Shown here in pieces: positions 10,401 to 19,546 of a stretch of 64,000 nt of DNA; position 1 is the stretch's first letter, and the number at the start of each line of letters is the position of its first letter. The translations under genes and the position numbers were made by a program. Source of the DNA: Mastigocoleus testarum BC008. Its GTDB lineage: Bacteria > Cyanobacteriota > Cyanobacteriia > Cyanobacteriales > Nostocaceae. The stretch covers positions 1-64,000 of the forward strand of contig NZ_LMTZ01000087.1 of assembly GCF_001456025.1 (NCBI RefSeq), written 5' to 3'. The notes under the pieces were generated by a model. It was not told the DNA's origin. It ran no database searches and saw only the letters and a list, made by a program, of their open reading frames with translations.

Positions 10401-11585
10401 TAAACCGTAAGCTGCTAGCTGTTCTACTAAGCTCGCACTTTGCTGCAATCTCATGGATAATTCATCCAAGGTCCCAGCAACAACTGGTTCGAAATCTTCA
10501 GATGAGTCGTCATCGGAAGAATAATCTGATAAGTTATCTAAATTATCAACTTCTGCAGTTGACTCCTCCTCCAGTGGAGGAGGAGTAATTTCACTTTCTT
10601 GTACTTGTGCTTCCAAACTTACAGGGAGATCAGTATTTATTTCTGATTGATTCCCTAATGTATTGGGATCTTGTAAATAAGTAACTTCTTCTGGATTTGC
10701 TGCTTCTACCTCTGATGAAGTTTCACCCTGCCAAAAGGATTGTGAAGTATAAAATGTCTCATTATATGCCGCTAACTTGGCGGGGTCAACGTCAACCTCT
10801 TCAGTATCTTCTTCACGGACTACCAATCCCCTTAAATTTTTTAAGACATCTCTTTCAGGAGTTTTTGGCTTTTCTATTACTTCTTGGTGTTCCCATAGGG
10901 GTACTTCTTCTGAATAATTACGATCGCGATTCGTTCGATTGAAGCTTTCAGTATCTTCTTCCCAAAAATCAACTTCACCTAATTTCTCGTCAAATCCTAC
11001 CTGGGGAGAAATAGAAAGATTTAAAGGTGGGACTATACTTTCAGAATCTTGACCGTCAAAATCCCAAATGACTTCATTGTTAAAAGCTGCAGCACCTTCT
11101 TCAAAAGAACTTTGTGGTACTACACTCGTATAATAAGCCAGGTCTTCCTGTTCGGAAACTTCCTCTTCTGGTTCGTATAACTCGTCCAAATTACGAGTTA
11201 GCAACTGCATACCAATATCGTAAGCAAGGTCTCCAATATCGCCAATTCGCAGTTCGCCTAGCTGTACCATTCGATATGCTAATTCGTGATTTGGAGCCGG
11301 AGAATTCAATAATCTTTCGGCAAAATTTAACAGCCACTCTAACCAACGCTGATTGGTAATACGATTTTCCATGCGTTGGATATACCTTGTAGCCCAACCT
11401 TGTCCTCTTCCCTGATGAACCCCTTCCAGCAGTTGGGTGAACAGGAATTCTAAATCGGCATTGGTAAGTTCTGGCAGCTGTACTGCTGGCAACTGTCTGA
11501 CGTTAGAGTTTTGAGAATAAATTTTTTTGCTATCAAAAAGACGCCTGAGAAACTTTTGAAGCCCTTGAAATAGCCGCCTAAGCAT
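7431..11585 (-). CDS. TPR-repeat protein with degenerate CHAT (caspase-like) domain
   Basis: About 1384 residues. Order: a basic amphipathic helix (1-20); a conserved helical domain (about 38-135) shared with the 12527-13225 protein; a long acidic low-complexity linker (about 140-410); ten 34-residue TPR units plus a partial one (about 420-790); an alpha-helical region; and a C-terminal CHAT domain (about 1020-1384). CHAT domains are clan CD, caspase-like peptidases with a His/Cys dyad. Here the usual THG motif reads ASYA (Tyr1211 where His is expected) and SACxT reads SAGDT (Gly1253 where Cys is expected), so a peptidase is unlikely; a scaffold role is inferred. The frame runs to a TTG at 11651; ATG 11585 matches the paralogue's N-terminus best, with ATG 11594 as the alternative. 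Confidence 0.85.
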   Translation of the reverse strand: MLRRLFQGLQKFLRRLFDSKKIYSQNSNVRQLPAVQLPELTNADLEFLFTQLLEGVHQGRGQGWATRYIQRMENRITNQRWLEWLLNFAERLLNSPAPNHELAYRMVQLGELRIGDIGDLAYDIGMQLLTRNLDELYEPEEEVSEQEDLAYYTSVVPQSSFEEGAAAFNNEVIWDFDGQDSESIVPPLNLSISPQVGFDEKLGEVDFWEEDTESFNRTNRDRNYSEEVPLWEHQEVIEKPKTPERDVLKNLRGLVVREEDTEEVDVDPAKLAAYNETFYTSQSFWQGETSSEVEAANPEEVTYLQDPNTLGNQSEINTDLPVSLEAQVQESEITPPPLEEESTAEVDNLDNLSDYSSDDDSSEDFEPVVAGTLDELSMRLQQSASLVEQLAAYGLLSKSSPEIKTESEDNQPDITLQAQAWFYKGLGQAKTGDLMTALASYDQAISMKPDVYEYWFNRGLALFHLGDFAAALASYDQAINIKQDAYKGWYNRGITLGELGGFADAVASFDRAIAIKSDYYEAWSSRGLALVQLGRLTEAIESYDQAVNLQPQDQDNWYCRGLALLEKGDYVWAIASFDKALEIDPTSHLVWYNRGVGLWNLNRWQDAIASLDKAIEIEPLSEQVWYIRGNALDKMGKTAEALASYEKASQIEPNYHEVWIDRGVVLFKLSRWAEAIKAWDRAIQIKPDFYLAWFNRAVALEQLGQYNEALASYDQSIEINPDFYLAWYNRAVVLSNLERFEEAIAHYDRTLEIKLDYWEAWIGRGTAAGISSAYDRQFELFSKIPSVNFELNERGYVGKVASYEAGLQYIGQESCPQGWGRLHLGLGNAHYEQGKKHPTPHYYWQKALEEYDLAILTLTAVNYPELHLEILRNQIKVLLCLGQRDAAEKIQESAIELWQSLLNESSRSPENKKQLALQFISLWQYGVDLSIKLGEFVQALEIAEHGKNACLNWHLHGWQKQIVSPSYQEIQALIDEKTAIVYWHISPCAIHTFVLKDKASEPMLIFTPVAKDIEAINEFPQREAMLRLIEFEDWQISWQKQHQEYANNTDETHNKRESPWRADMELKLSKLRDILNIPSIEQELQEIEKVILIPHSDLQKYPLHSLFDTSFSDDEDLSNGDRNFTISYLPSAQVGLSLASKPQQSSSMQLLLSVENPDSAGYSPLKFAKLESEVVANMFHRPTRIEGAEANKQTVENALYGGYNILHFASYAIDNAINPLNSELILAGEDKITLAQIRNQSLERYSLLTISAGDTASYAKQNISNEYVGFVNTFLCQGVTNIVSSLWVVESAATALVMIEFYRRIKAGKSAPRALAETTQWLQNVTALEVNRWYQDLLNKLPVEGLRIRAHLATLQYKTSKITPYKKLYSHPYYWAGFIIAGQL

Positions 11586-12526
11586 TTGGTGCATTCTTGG
11601 ATATTGTTTTTCCCTAGATTTTAGCGACCGATGTGCGATCAAAAATGACAATTAAGATTAAGATATAACCTTATACCTAAATGTAATTTGTAAAACTTTA
11701 CAAAGTAAATTCACTAAATATATACAGACTCTAAACTAGTTAATCTTCTTGCTTCAAGGTTAGTCTACGATTTGAAGATATTTAAACAAAATACTCAAAT
11801 AGCAACTTGTATCAACAAGATTAATAGTTAGGGTACCTATCCAAAGATAAGCATATTTCAAAAAAAATATGTTTTCGTACCCTTTATAATCTGAAACTTA
11901 GGATTTTTAAGGGTAAGACTAATTTGTTGCAAATCAGCCCTCATGAGGTATTTTGTTCTCACTAAACGTAAAGAGCAAAAATCTCAAGTTTGATATGACG
12001 AAAGAAAACTGAGAGTATCAGATAAAACACATTTAATCAATATAGTTGAGACTTTTCAAGTCAAACTCTTAACTAAGATAGAATTAAACTGGAAGTTTGG
12101 CTAAGAAATAATTAGACCAAAAGTTACAGTTGATATGCGTATAGTATTTTAACTACTCCAATAGTATAAATAATCACTAAAGTTCGAAAGAATGTGTATA
12201 TTCAATCTAAAATGTAGTTAGTCTTGGTAAAACAAACTGATAACTATTATTTTGGTCGACTTACTAGCAAATAGTAATGTCTCATGCAGTACGTTCTGAT
12301 TTTCAACCTAAATAATCTTGATCGTTTCATTTCTGGACTTAATGGTTAAGTTTTGACTTCAAACCTGAATCTTTGCCAAAATTAACTCACTTTATTAAGA
12401 CTCACTACGAGCAACGACCTTATTACTTGTCCCTCAAAAAACAGAAAATAGCAAGATAATTACTAGGCAATGATATTCATATCATTCCTGGACTGAAAAT
12501 GTTGTAAATTTTGCTCAAAAAATTAA
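11586..12526. other. Long AT-rich spacer between paralogous genes
   Basis: About 940 bases between two co-directional minus-strand genes that share an N-terminal domain. The length suggests that the TPR-CHAT gene has its own promoter. No ORF with coding character, no clear hairpin with T-run and no RNA gene was recognised. Confidence 0.4.
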
Positions 12527-13225
12527 TTAACCGGCTTCATAATACTGATTAATTAGTTTTTGCATTATGAGTTCGGGGTCATCTGTATCAACTCCTAACT
12601 GTTGAGCAACCATTTGACGTAAATTCTCGTCCTGCTGAATCATCTCATATAACTGCTCCAAACTAACAGTCTGATATTCTCCTTCCGGAAGATTTTCTTC
12701 GTTAATTTCTTCTTGCTGGATTTCTACTGTTTGTGGGGGTGTTTGCGCCGTTGGTGAAGTATTATTCAGTGGGGTGTTACTCGGTGGAACATTATTTACG
12801 ACATCTGGTCCTTCGTACTCCAAAATTTGGTCGCTTTGATTACGAGTTAAAAGTTCCATGCCGATATCATAAGCCAGGTCTCCAACATCTCCAATCTCTA
12901 ATTCTCCTAATTGCACCATGCGCGAAGCTAATTCATTATTTGGTGTTGGAGCTGCCAGTAACTTATCCCCAAAGTTATCCAACCAATCTAGCCAACGTTC
13001 GGTACTAACCCGGTTTTCAATATTTCTTAACCACTTCAGGGCCCAAGATTGTCCGCGTGCTTGATGTACGCCTTCCAAAAGCTCTGTGAACAAAAATTCC
13101 AGATCTGTATTATTCAAGGGTGGCGGTGGTTTTTTTGTTTCAGATGGAGTGGCGGATGAATTATGCTTACCTCCAAACAACCGCCGAAAAAAATTTTTGA
13201 TCGATTCAATAAGTCGTTTGAACAT
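12527..13225 (-). CDS. Protein sharing the N-terminal domain of the TPR-CHAT protein
   Basis: 232 residues. It begins with a basic amphipathic helix (MFKRLIESIKNFFRRLF), has a Pro-rich spacer, then a domain (about 36-130) nearly collinear with the one in the downstream TPR-CHAT protein: NTDLEFLFTELLEGVHQARG, then NELASRMVQLGE and GDVGDLAYDIGMELLTRN are shared almost word for word. The C-terminal part (about 140-232) is Pro/Gln/Glu-rich and ends in a small helical segment. No named family is recognised. The shared domain plus adjacency suggests a paralogue or interaction partner of the large protein. The basic helix could bind membrane or nucleic acid; this is inference. Confidence 0.75.
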   Translation of the reverse strand: MFKRLIESIKNFFRRLFGGKHNSSATPSETKKPPPPLNNTDLEFLFTELLEGVHQARGQSWALKWLRNIENRVSTERWLDWLDNFGDKLLAAPTPNNELASRMVQLGELEIGDVGDLAYDIGMELLTRNQSDQILEYEGPDVVNNVPPSNTPLNNTSPTAQTPPQTVEIQQEEINEENLPEGEYQTVSLEQLYEMIQQDENLRQMVAQQLGVDTDDPELIMQKLINQYYEAG

Positions 13226-13658
13226 TGATAAAGCACCCGCTTTTTTTGATTACCCTAAGATTTTAGCGATTAAGATGTGCTACCCTGTAGTGCACGCGCA
13301 GGAAAAAATACATGAATTTTAACAAATAAAAAATCTACATAGCGTATTTTTTTTAATATATATTATAGAAAATTAACGAAAAGTATTAAATTTCAATAAA
13401 ATAACATCAAATTTCAGAGACAAAAAATGATAAGTGAGCAAATTATGAGATAGAAAATTAAGTATGTAGATAAGCAATATTATAAGTTGCTTTAAATATT
13501 TATGCTTGTATCACCATTTAAAACCAATAAAACTTGAACTTTACCAACAAAACTTGATATTTAAGTAGTTTTAATATCTCCAAGCAGTACCCGTGAGTTT
13601 AAAATAATTTAGTTATTAACAGCCGATTGGTCAAAACCCTAGTTAGCGGTAATTCACT
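13226..13658. other. Divergent spacer upstream of dnaX
   Basis: 433 bases between the divergent 12527-13225 gene and dnaX; it must contain promoters for both, but no specific box could be assigned. It is very AT-rich with T- and A-runs at 13346-13400. Nothing else recognised. Confidence 0.4.
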
Positions 13659-15740
13659 ATGCCTTACGAACCGCTGCACCACAAGTATCGCCCTAAAAGT
13701 TTTGCTGAACTCGTCGGACAAGAGGCGATTGCCACCACCCTGACAAATGCCATCAGAACATCCAAAATAGCCCCTGCTTATTTATTTACTGGTCCTAGAG
13801 GAACAGGGAAGACTTCGAGTGCTCGAATATTAGCAAAGTCTCTAAATTGTTTAAATAGTGATAAACCAACGCCTGAACCATGTGGCACCTGTGATGTATG
13901 TCAAGGAATTAACAAAGGTTCAACTTTAGATGTCATAGAAATTGATGCTGCTAGCAATACCGGCGTTGATAACATCAGAGAAATTATTGAAAGAGCTCAA
14001 TTTGCTCCCGTTCAGTGTCGCTATAAGGTTTATGTGGTTGATGAATGCCATATGCTAAGTACGGCGGCATTTAACGCATTACTTAAAACCTTAGAAGAAC
14101 CACCCAAACATGTAGTTTTTGTTCTCGCAACAACGGACCCCCAAAGAGTATTGCCGACAATCATTTCCCGTTGTCAAAGATTCGACTTTCGACGGATTGC
14201 TTTAGATCGGATGATAATGCATTTGAGTAAAATTGCAGCAGCAGAAAGCATTAATATCAACACTGAAGCGATCGCTCTAATTTCTCAATTTGCTCAAGGT
14301 GGGTTAAGAGATGCCCAAAGTTTATTAGATCAATTAAGTTTATTATCTGGAGAAGTAACGCCAGAGCGGGTGTGGGATTTAGTTGGTTCGGTGAGCGAAC
14401 GGGACTTAATGGGTTTATTACAAGCGATCGCATCTAACGATCCCGAAGCAATTCTCGATTTTACCCGTGAAATTCTTGATCGGGGTCGGGAACCACTAAT
14501 TATCTTGCAAAATTTGGCATCTTTTTATCGAGACTTACTAATTGCAAAAACAGCTTCTAAGCGCAACGATTTAGTCACTTGTACCCAAGAGGTTTGGCAA
14601 GAATTAATTGAAGAAGCGAAAAAATTCGACCTCAACACGATTTTATTAGGACAGCAGCATCTCAGAAGTGCCGAGGTACAGTTAAAAAATACAACCCAAC
14701 CGCGTTTGTGGTTAGAAATTACTTTACTTGGACTTTTACCAACAGTTAGTAACCTTTCTTACCAACAGCAAATAACTCCGCAACAAATAGTCTCAGCACC
14801 AACAAAAATACATCAGAATCAAGCTGCTCCAGCAAGACCTTTATCTTCTTCATCTCCGTTATCATCTACGGAATCAAGACACACGCCCAGCGAACTTAAA
14901 ACTACTAATAATGGGATTCAAGGACAGATACCAACAGTTGCAACGTCAGCTTCAAGTCCAACATCAGCCCCTGGGAATTCTCCCATTTCTTCCCCTGAAA
15001 CGAGGCGTACTGGAACGGAGGTAAATGTCAATGGAGTACAAAAACAGACACCAACAACTCCAATCTCTGAAATCATTACAGCATCCTCCCCAATTCCAAG
15101 CCAAACTTCTGCTGCATCGCTAGAAAATATGTGGCACCAGGTACTTCAAACATTACCTATTCCCGCCCAAGCATTGTTAAAGCAACATGGACGTTTGCTG
15201 ACAGTGAATGATGTTAGTGCTACTGTTGGCGTACCACCGAAATTGGTAAAACTTGCTCGAAGCAAATCAGCAGATGTAGAAAATGCTTTTGGAAAAGTTT
15301 GTCAGCGAAAAATCAAGGTAAATTTTCAACCTAACCAGCCCCAAAATAAAACTGGAGGCGAAGCGAGTGTATCTTCACCGGGACAACCTTCTCCTTCTCC
15401 AGCACAATCTCCGGTTCCTAGCTTCAACCACCAAACCACGCCATCTACCGCTTCTTCATTTACCTATACTCAAACATCAAAACAACCAACAGCAAGAACT
15501 CACCCTACTCAAAATCAACCACCAATTGCGAAACCTAATTTAGAAGCAGCACCACCGCCCCAACATCAACAAAACAAGCCTTCCAAACCTATAGAGTCCG
15601 ACCCCGAAGCCGAACAAGTGATGTCCAGCGCCAAGCGCCTAGCCCAGTTTTTTGATGGGGCTATTGTTTCTTTTGTAGATGAACCAGCAGAATTTGATGA
15701 TTCTTCAAATGTATTAGAGATGGAAGAAGATGACTTTTAA
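13659..15740 (+). CDS. dnaX: DNA polymerase III gamma/tau subunit
   Basis: Clamp-loader ATPase of the replicative polymerase, 693 residues. Visible: Walker A GPRGTGKTS at 45-53, four Zn-binding cysteines (C64, C75, C78, C81), Walker B VYVVDECHML, and the sensor region TTDPQRVLPTIISRCQRF. The AAA+ core and collar cover about 1-370. A long Pro/Ser/Thr/Gln-rich linker follows, then a second conserved stretch around residues 487-560 (MWHQVLQTLPIP..), another linker, and an acidic C-terminus. No intein interrupts the P-loop region, unlike the split DnaX of some cyanobacteria. The first ATG (MPYEPLHHKYRPKSF) matches the family start. A 7-bp tandem repeat begins one base after the stop codon. Confidence 0.95.
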   Translation: MPYEPLHHKYRPKSFAELVGQEAIATTLTNAIRTSKIAPAYLFTGPRGTGKTSSARILAKSLNCLNSDKPTPEPCGTCDVCQGINKGSTLDVIEIDAASNTGVDNIREIIERAQFAPVQCRYKVYVVDECHMLSTAAFNALLKTLEEPPKHVVFVLATTDPQRVLPTIISRCQRFDFRRIALDRMIMHLSKIAAAESININTEAIALISQFAQGGLRDAQSLLDQLSLLSGEVTPERVWDLVGSVSERDLMGLLQAIASNDPEAILDFTREILDRGREPLIILQNLASFYRDLLIAKTASKRNDLVTCTQEVWQELIEEAKKFDLNTILLGQQHLRSAEVQLKNTTQPRLWLEITLLGLLPTVSNLSYQQQITPQQIVSAPTKIHQNQAAPARPLSSSSPLSSTESRHTPSELKTTNNGIQGQIPTVATSASSPTSAPGNSPISSPETRRTGTEVNVNGVQKQTPTTPISEIITASSPIPSQTSAASLENMWHQVLQTLPIPAQALLKQHGRLLTVNDVSATVGVPPKLVKLARSKSADVENAFGKVCQRKIKVNFQPNQPQNKTGGEASVSSPGQPSPSPAQSPVPSFNHQTTPSTASSFTYTQTSKQPTARTHPTQNQPPIAKPNLEAAPPPQHQQNKPSKPIESDPEAEQVMSSAKRLAQFFDGAIVSFVDEPAEFDDSSNVLEMEEDDF

Positions 15741-15823
15741 AAGTAAGAAGTAAGAAGTAAGAAGTAAGAAGTAAGAAGTAAGAAGTAAGAAGTAAGAAGT
15801 AAGAAGTAAGAAGTAAGAAGTAA
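15741..15823 (+). repeat. 7-bp tandem repeat array (AAGTAAG)n
   Basis: Eleven perfect copies of AAGTAAG plus six bases of a twelfth, starting immediately after the dnaX stop codon. Heptameric short tandem repeats of this kind are typical of heterocystous cyanobacteria. Copy number probably varies between strains. Confidence 0.95.
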
Positions 15824-15894
15824 ACAAAAAATTTGGCAGACGTATTGCCTGCCACCTCAGAAAATATAATTTTATCTAGCCTTCAAAGGCTCAC

Positions 15895-17295
15895 TTAGCT
15901 TTCAGAGGCTCCTTGATGTACTGTTTTAATCCACTTCAAACGTTTAGGTCTGAATGACATCCGAGCAGTGGTGCTGCTCATAACAACAAACCAATGAAGC
16001 ATGTACAAAGTACCCCGGAGAGTTTGCAGAAGTAAGACAGAATAACTAGAAAAACGTAGTCGTTTTTCCCTGTGTATTTGCATTAAACCGGCAAACATGC
16101 CAGCAAAAGATACAGTAAAACTCAAGCCAGAGAAAGGAGTTAATATCGGCAGACGGTGACGAGCGATCGCCATCAACAGGTCGGGTATTGCTGCTGTGGG
16201 AATAATGTACATAATGAAGGCAAAAGCCAATAAATCCCAGGTTTTACGCATACCCATACGGTTGCGAAGAATTAAGTCCCAATAATCCAGATATCGCTGA
16301 TATCCACCTTCTGCCCAACGGTTACGTTGGTGCCATAGTGCAATAGCTGTGGTGACGCCTTCCTCTTCTACCGCTGGATAGAATGCGCATTCAATATCCC
16401 AATTTTCTAAGTGTAGGCGAATGGTTAAATCCAAATCGTCAGTAATTGTTTCTTCATTCCAACCACCGCATTTAATTAATGCTTCCCTACGAACAAACTG
16501 ACCGTTTCCTCGTAGTTCACCTATACCTCCAATTGCTGCTCTAGCTCTGTTTAGGTAAGCATCAACAGCCATTTCCGCCATCTGTCCCTTTGTCCAAAAA
16601 TTATCTCGGGAATTAGCGATCGCTTTACGTAGCTGTACTGCTCCTAACTTTTCCCTTTCAAATAAAGGTACAACTTGCAACAAAACATCAGAAGTAACCT
16701 GTGCGTCAGCATCAAATACTGCGACTATTTCACCTTTAGTCAGTGGCAAAACTTGATTTAATGCCCCCGACTTGCCCCCGGTGGCTTCTGGCTTACGCCT
16801 AAATATATTGAGTTTTTCATACTTTTGTGCGAGATGAGCTAACAATTGCGGCGTTCTGTCGCTACTGTTATCATCGATGACCCATACCTCATACCGCTCT
16901 TGAGGATACTGTAAATTACAAAGTGCCTTGACTAGATTGCTGATTACAGCTTCTTCATTTTTCGCTGCAACCAAAATCGACACAAAAGGAATTTCCCCTT
17001 GAATTGTATTTTTGTAACTACGGGGTCTAGCACGAAATACGACTAAAGCGTGTAACCCTAAAATAGTGGTTAGACCAAATACGAATAGGTAAGCCCAAGA
17101 GACCAAGTGCAGAGCGATTGTACTGCTCCAAACAATAGTCAAGACTATAGCCGCTTTACGTCTACGATTTTTAAAACGGGATGGACGAGAAACACCAGAT
17201 AACGTTTCATTAAATGAATTTTCCTCTACTGAGAGGTCAGATAAGAGGGATTTGAACTCTTCTAAGTCTTTTTCGGGCCAGGAATTCGCTGGCAT
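15895..17295 (-). CDS. Family 2 glycosyltransferase, processive membrane type
   Basis: 466 residues with the cellulose-synthase/poly-GlcNAc-synthase layout: two hydrophobic N-terminal segments (about 50-85), a GT-A catalytic domain (about 100-340), and at least three C-terminal membrane segments (about 355-440). Catalytic motifs are visible: VIDDNSSD for UDP binding, FDADA for metal binding, TDDLD for the catalytic base region, and QRNRW, the acceptor motif of processive enzymes. It should build or extend an envelope polysaccharide or glycolipid from a nucleotide sugar; the product cannot be read from sequence. It converges on dnaX with about 155 bases between, including the tandem repeat. 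The start at ATG 17295 has no strong ribosome site. Confidence 0.85.
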   Translation of the reverse strand: MPANSWPEKDLEEFKSLLSDLSVEENSFNETLSGVSRPSRFKNRRRKAAIVLTIVWSSTIALHLVSWAYLFVFGLTTILGLHALVVFRARPRSYKNTIQGEIPFVSILVAAKNEEAVISNLVKALCNLQYPQERYEVWVIDDNSSDRTPQLLAHLAQKYEKLNIFRRKPEATGGKSGALNQVLPLTKGEIVAVFDADAQVTSDVLLQVVPLFEREKLGAVQLRKAIANSRDNFWTKGQMAEMAVDAYLNRARAAIGGIGELRGNGQFVRREALIKCGGWNEETITDDLDLTIRLHLENWDIECAFYPAVEEEGVTTAIALWHQRNRWAEGGYQRYLDYWDLILRNRMGMRKTWDLLAFAFIMYIIPTAAIPDLLMAIARHRLPILTPFSGLSFTVSFAGMFAGLMQIHREKRLRFSSYSVLLLQTLRGTLYMLHWFVVMSSTTARMSFRPKRLKWIKTVHQGASES

Positions 17296-17919
17296 AGTTA
17301 ACTTTATTCAACCAGGGGTATTTTTTTAGATGGATTTGGAAGCCCAAATATACGACAAAGCTGTGCAATTCTTACTACACAAGTCAAACTTACTTAGAAA
17401 TAAGAAATACTTTGTTTTCACTTCCGATTTATATTGCCACCACTAGCAAAATAGGTTATTTGCTAACTGGGATTTAATTAAGTTGGTATTTAATTAAAAG
17501 ACAAATTCAGCAAGCATAAACTTTAGTTTGTCGTTATTCAAAAGCAGCAACTACAATAACATCTGCTAGATGGCAGCACATGTAGTACGTAATTGCTCTA
17601 GCTTCCAACAAAGCTATTGCTAATCCATTGTAACCGACATTTTTATATTTCTTTGCATTTGCCACGCTTGAGAATCAGTATCTGTGAGTCAAAAGTTTTT
17701 TTTGGGAATACTATTCACAGCCATTAACTCAGGGCTAATTGTAGGTCGTGAGAAATAAAACTGTTTTCTCAAATTCAGATATTGAGCCCCAATCTCTAAT
17801 TCCTATTTCCCAGAGACTTTGCCGAACCGCAGGTTCTATGTAGTTTGCGTTAGCACGCAGCCCTATGCCCCATTCCACTCGTCGAATAAATAACAAATAT
17901 CCGCTTAGGAAGCTTGACT
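17296..17919. other. Divergent spacer
   Basis: About 620 bases between the divergent glycosyltransferase and hypothetical genes. The stretch 17823-17870 (AACCGCAGGTTCTATG, GCGTTAGCACGC) resembles the dispersed repeat words seen elsewhere in the window. No gene recognised. Confidence 0.4.
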
Positions 17920-18294
17920 ATGTCTTTTGAAAAACTCCAACCAGCAACACCACAACAAGCTAGTGTCTACTTACCTTATATTCAAGGAAATAAACGTAAT
18001 TTTTTGCCACTTGCAATTGGTTTGTACAAAAAAGGAGTATTGGAAGGGAATCGTAAAATAGAAGGTAGCGAAGATATTCCATTTGTTGCCACCTGGAATA
18101 CAGCAACATTACCTTCAGACTTAACTCGTTGTCGAATGCAGTTTGATGGTAATGCAGAACTTAGTTACGAAACAGTCGTAGCTAGTTTCGAACTGATTAA
18201 TTTTTTAATAGAATTACTAGAAAATTACAAACGATATCGAATAATAGATTTTTCCCAGTCATTTTATCGTAAGCTCCTACGGATAGATGAATAA
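17920..18294 (+). CDS. Conserved small protein of unknown function
   Basis: 124 residues starting MSFEKLQPATPQQASVYLPY. ATG 17920 is preceded by TTAGGA at good spacing; an in-frame TTG two codons earlier is less likely. The protein is soluble, basic near the C-terminus (YRKLLRI), and has one helical region rich in Leu/Ile (about 89-105). I do not recognise a named domain. It precedes the BioD-like gene on the same strand by about 157 bases, so co-transcription is possible but unproven. Confidence 0.7.
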   Translation: MSFEKLQPATPQQASVYLPYIQGNKRNFLPLAIGLYKKGVLEGNRKIEGSEDIPFVATWNTATLPSDLTRCRMQFDGNAELSYETVVASFELINFLIELLENYKRYRIIDFSQSFYRKLLRIDE

Positions 18295-18451
18295 TTCTAG
18301 AAATAGCTAGCTTTAGATTCAAATAATATTGAATAATCTTTTGCAGCGCCCAAATCAAAAATCTTCACCTAGTCTCCGATGGCAGAGTTCGACCTAAAAT
18401 TATGAAATAGCAGGTTGGGTTGTACTGAGTATTAAAATTAGGAGTGCGGGT

Positions 18452-19546
18452 GTGGCAAAACCAGCAAAATATTTGTTCGTTGGCGCAGCGGAACCTTGGA
18501 GTGGAAAATCCACTACAGTTTTAGGTCTGTCTTATCAACTACAACAAAAAAAAGTAGATATTGCCTTTGGTAAGCCATTGGGTACTTCTTTAAATGGATC
18601 CAATAGAAAAGTAATTGAGGAAGATGCAAAATTTATTTCTGAAAGTCTGAAGCTAGAAGAAAATCGTTTAGCACCTACTTTACTATCATTGGATAAATTT
18701 TCCCTTGAAAAGCGTCTATCTGGTGATGACACAAAGAATTATCAAAAATCTCTAGCAGAGCAATATTTACAGGTTTCATTTGGTGACTTACTTTTGTTAG
18801 AAGCTCCCTCTGATTTAGAAGAAGGAATTTTATTTGATTTATCTTTGCCCCAAATGGCTGAGGTAATTGATGCTTCTATACTATTGGTCGTACGTTATCA
18901 ATCTTTAAGCTCCCTAGAGAAAGTTTTAGACGCCAAACAACGTTTAGGCAAGCGCCTAATTGGTGTTGTTGTTAATGATGTTCCTTCCGAAGATATTGGA
19001 ACTGTTAACAATTTGTTTGTTCCGTATTTAGAAAAGCACAGTATTCCCGTGCTAGGAACTTTGCCCAAAACAGATTTGTTGCGCTGTATTAGCGTTCGCG
19101 ATTTAGTGCATGAGTTACAAGCCGAAGTACTTTGCTGTAGCAACCGACTCGATTTATTGGTAGAGACTATGGCTATCGGAGCAATGAACGTCAACTCCGC
19201 AGTGAAGTATTTTCGTAAACGCAACAATACAGCTGTCGTGACAGGTGGCGATCGCGTAGAAATTCAACAAGCGGCTTTGGAAACTTCTACCCAATGCCTG
19301 ATTCTTACAGGTAAGTTACCACCACCAGCATTTATACTTAACCGTGCTGAAGAACTAGAAATACCAATTATTTCCGTAGATTTAGATACCCTAACTACCG
19401 TGGAAATCATTGATAAAACTTTTAGTCAGGCACATATACATGAGCCAATCAAAGCTGAATGCATTCGTCAGATGATGTCAGAACACTTTGATATAGATCG
19501 TTTGCTTTCTTTAATTGACTTAAATCCAGCAACAACTTTGTCTTGA
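18452..19546 (+). CDS. BioD-like P-loop plus DRTGG domain protein (phosphotransacetylase-like)
   Basis: 364 residues of the COG0857 type: an N-terminal dethiobiotin-synthetase-like P-loop domain (GAAEPWSGKSTTVLGL, about 11-26) and a C-terminal DRTGG domain (about 230-350), the regulatory part found in front of some phosphotransacetylases, without the acetyltransferase domain itself. A ligand- or nucleotide-sensing role is inferred; the reaction is unknown. The start is GTG 18452, supported by AGGAG seven bases upstream. Stand-alone members are widespread in cyanobacteria. Confidence 0.8.
   Translation: MAKPAKYLFVGAAEPWSGKSTTVLGLSYQLQQKKVDIAFGKPLGTSLNGSNRKVIEEDAKFISESLKLEENRLAPTLLSLDKFSLEKRLSGDDTKNYQKSLAEQYLQVSFGDLLLLEAPSDLEEGILFDLSLPQMAEVIDASILLVVRYQSLSSLEKVLDAKQRLGKRLIGVVVNDVPSEDIGTVNNLFVPYLEKHSIPVLGTLPKTDLLRCISVRDLVHELQAEVLCCSNRLDLLVETMAIGAMNVNSAVKYFRKRNNTAVVTGGDRVEIQQAALETSTQCLILTGKLPPPAFILNRAEELEIPIISVDLDTLTTVEIIDKTFSQAHIHEPIKAECIRQMMSEHFDIDRLLSLIDLNPATTLS

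Noticed and set aside
13659..15740. Intein in dnaX, as in some cyanobacteria
   Set aside because: The P-loop and following AAA+ region are continuous and no splicing-domain motifs are present.
15661..15855. Minus-strand frame with repeated LLTSYF units
   Set aside because: Antisense translation of the AAGTAAG repeat and the dnaX 3' end.
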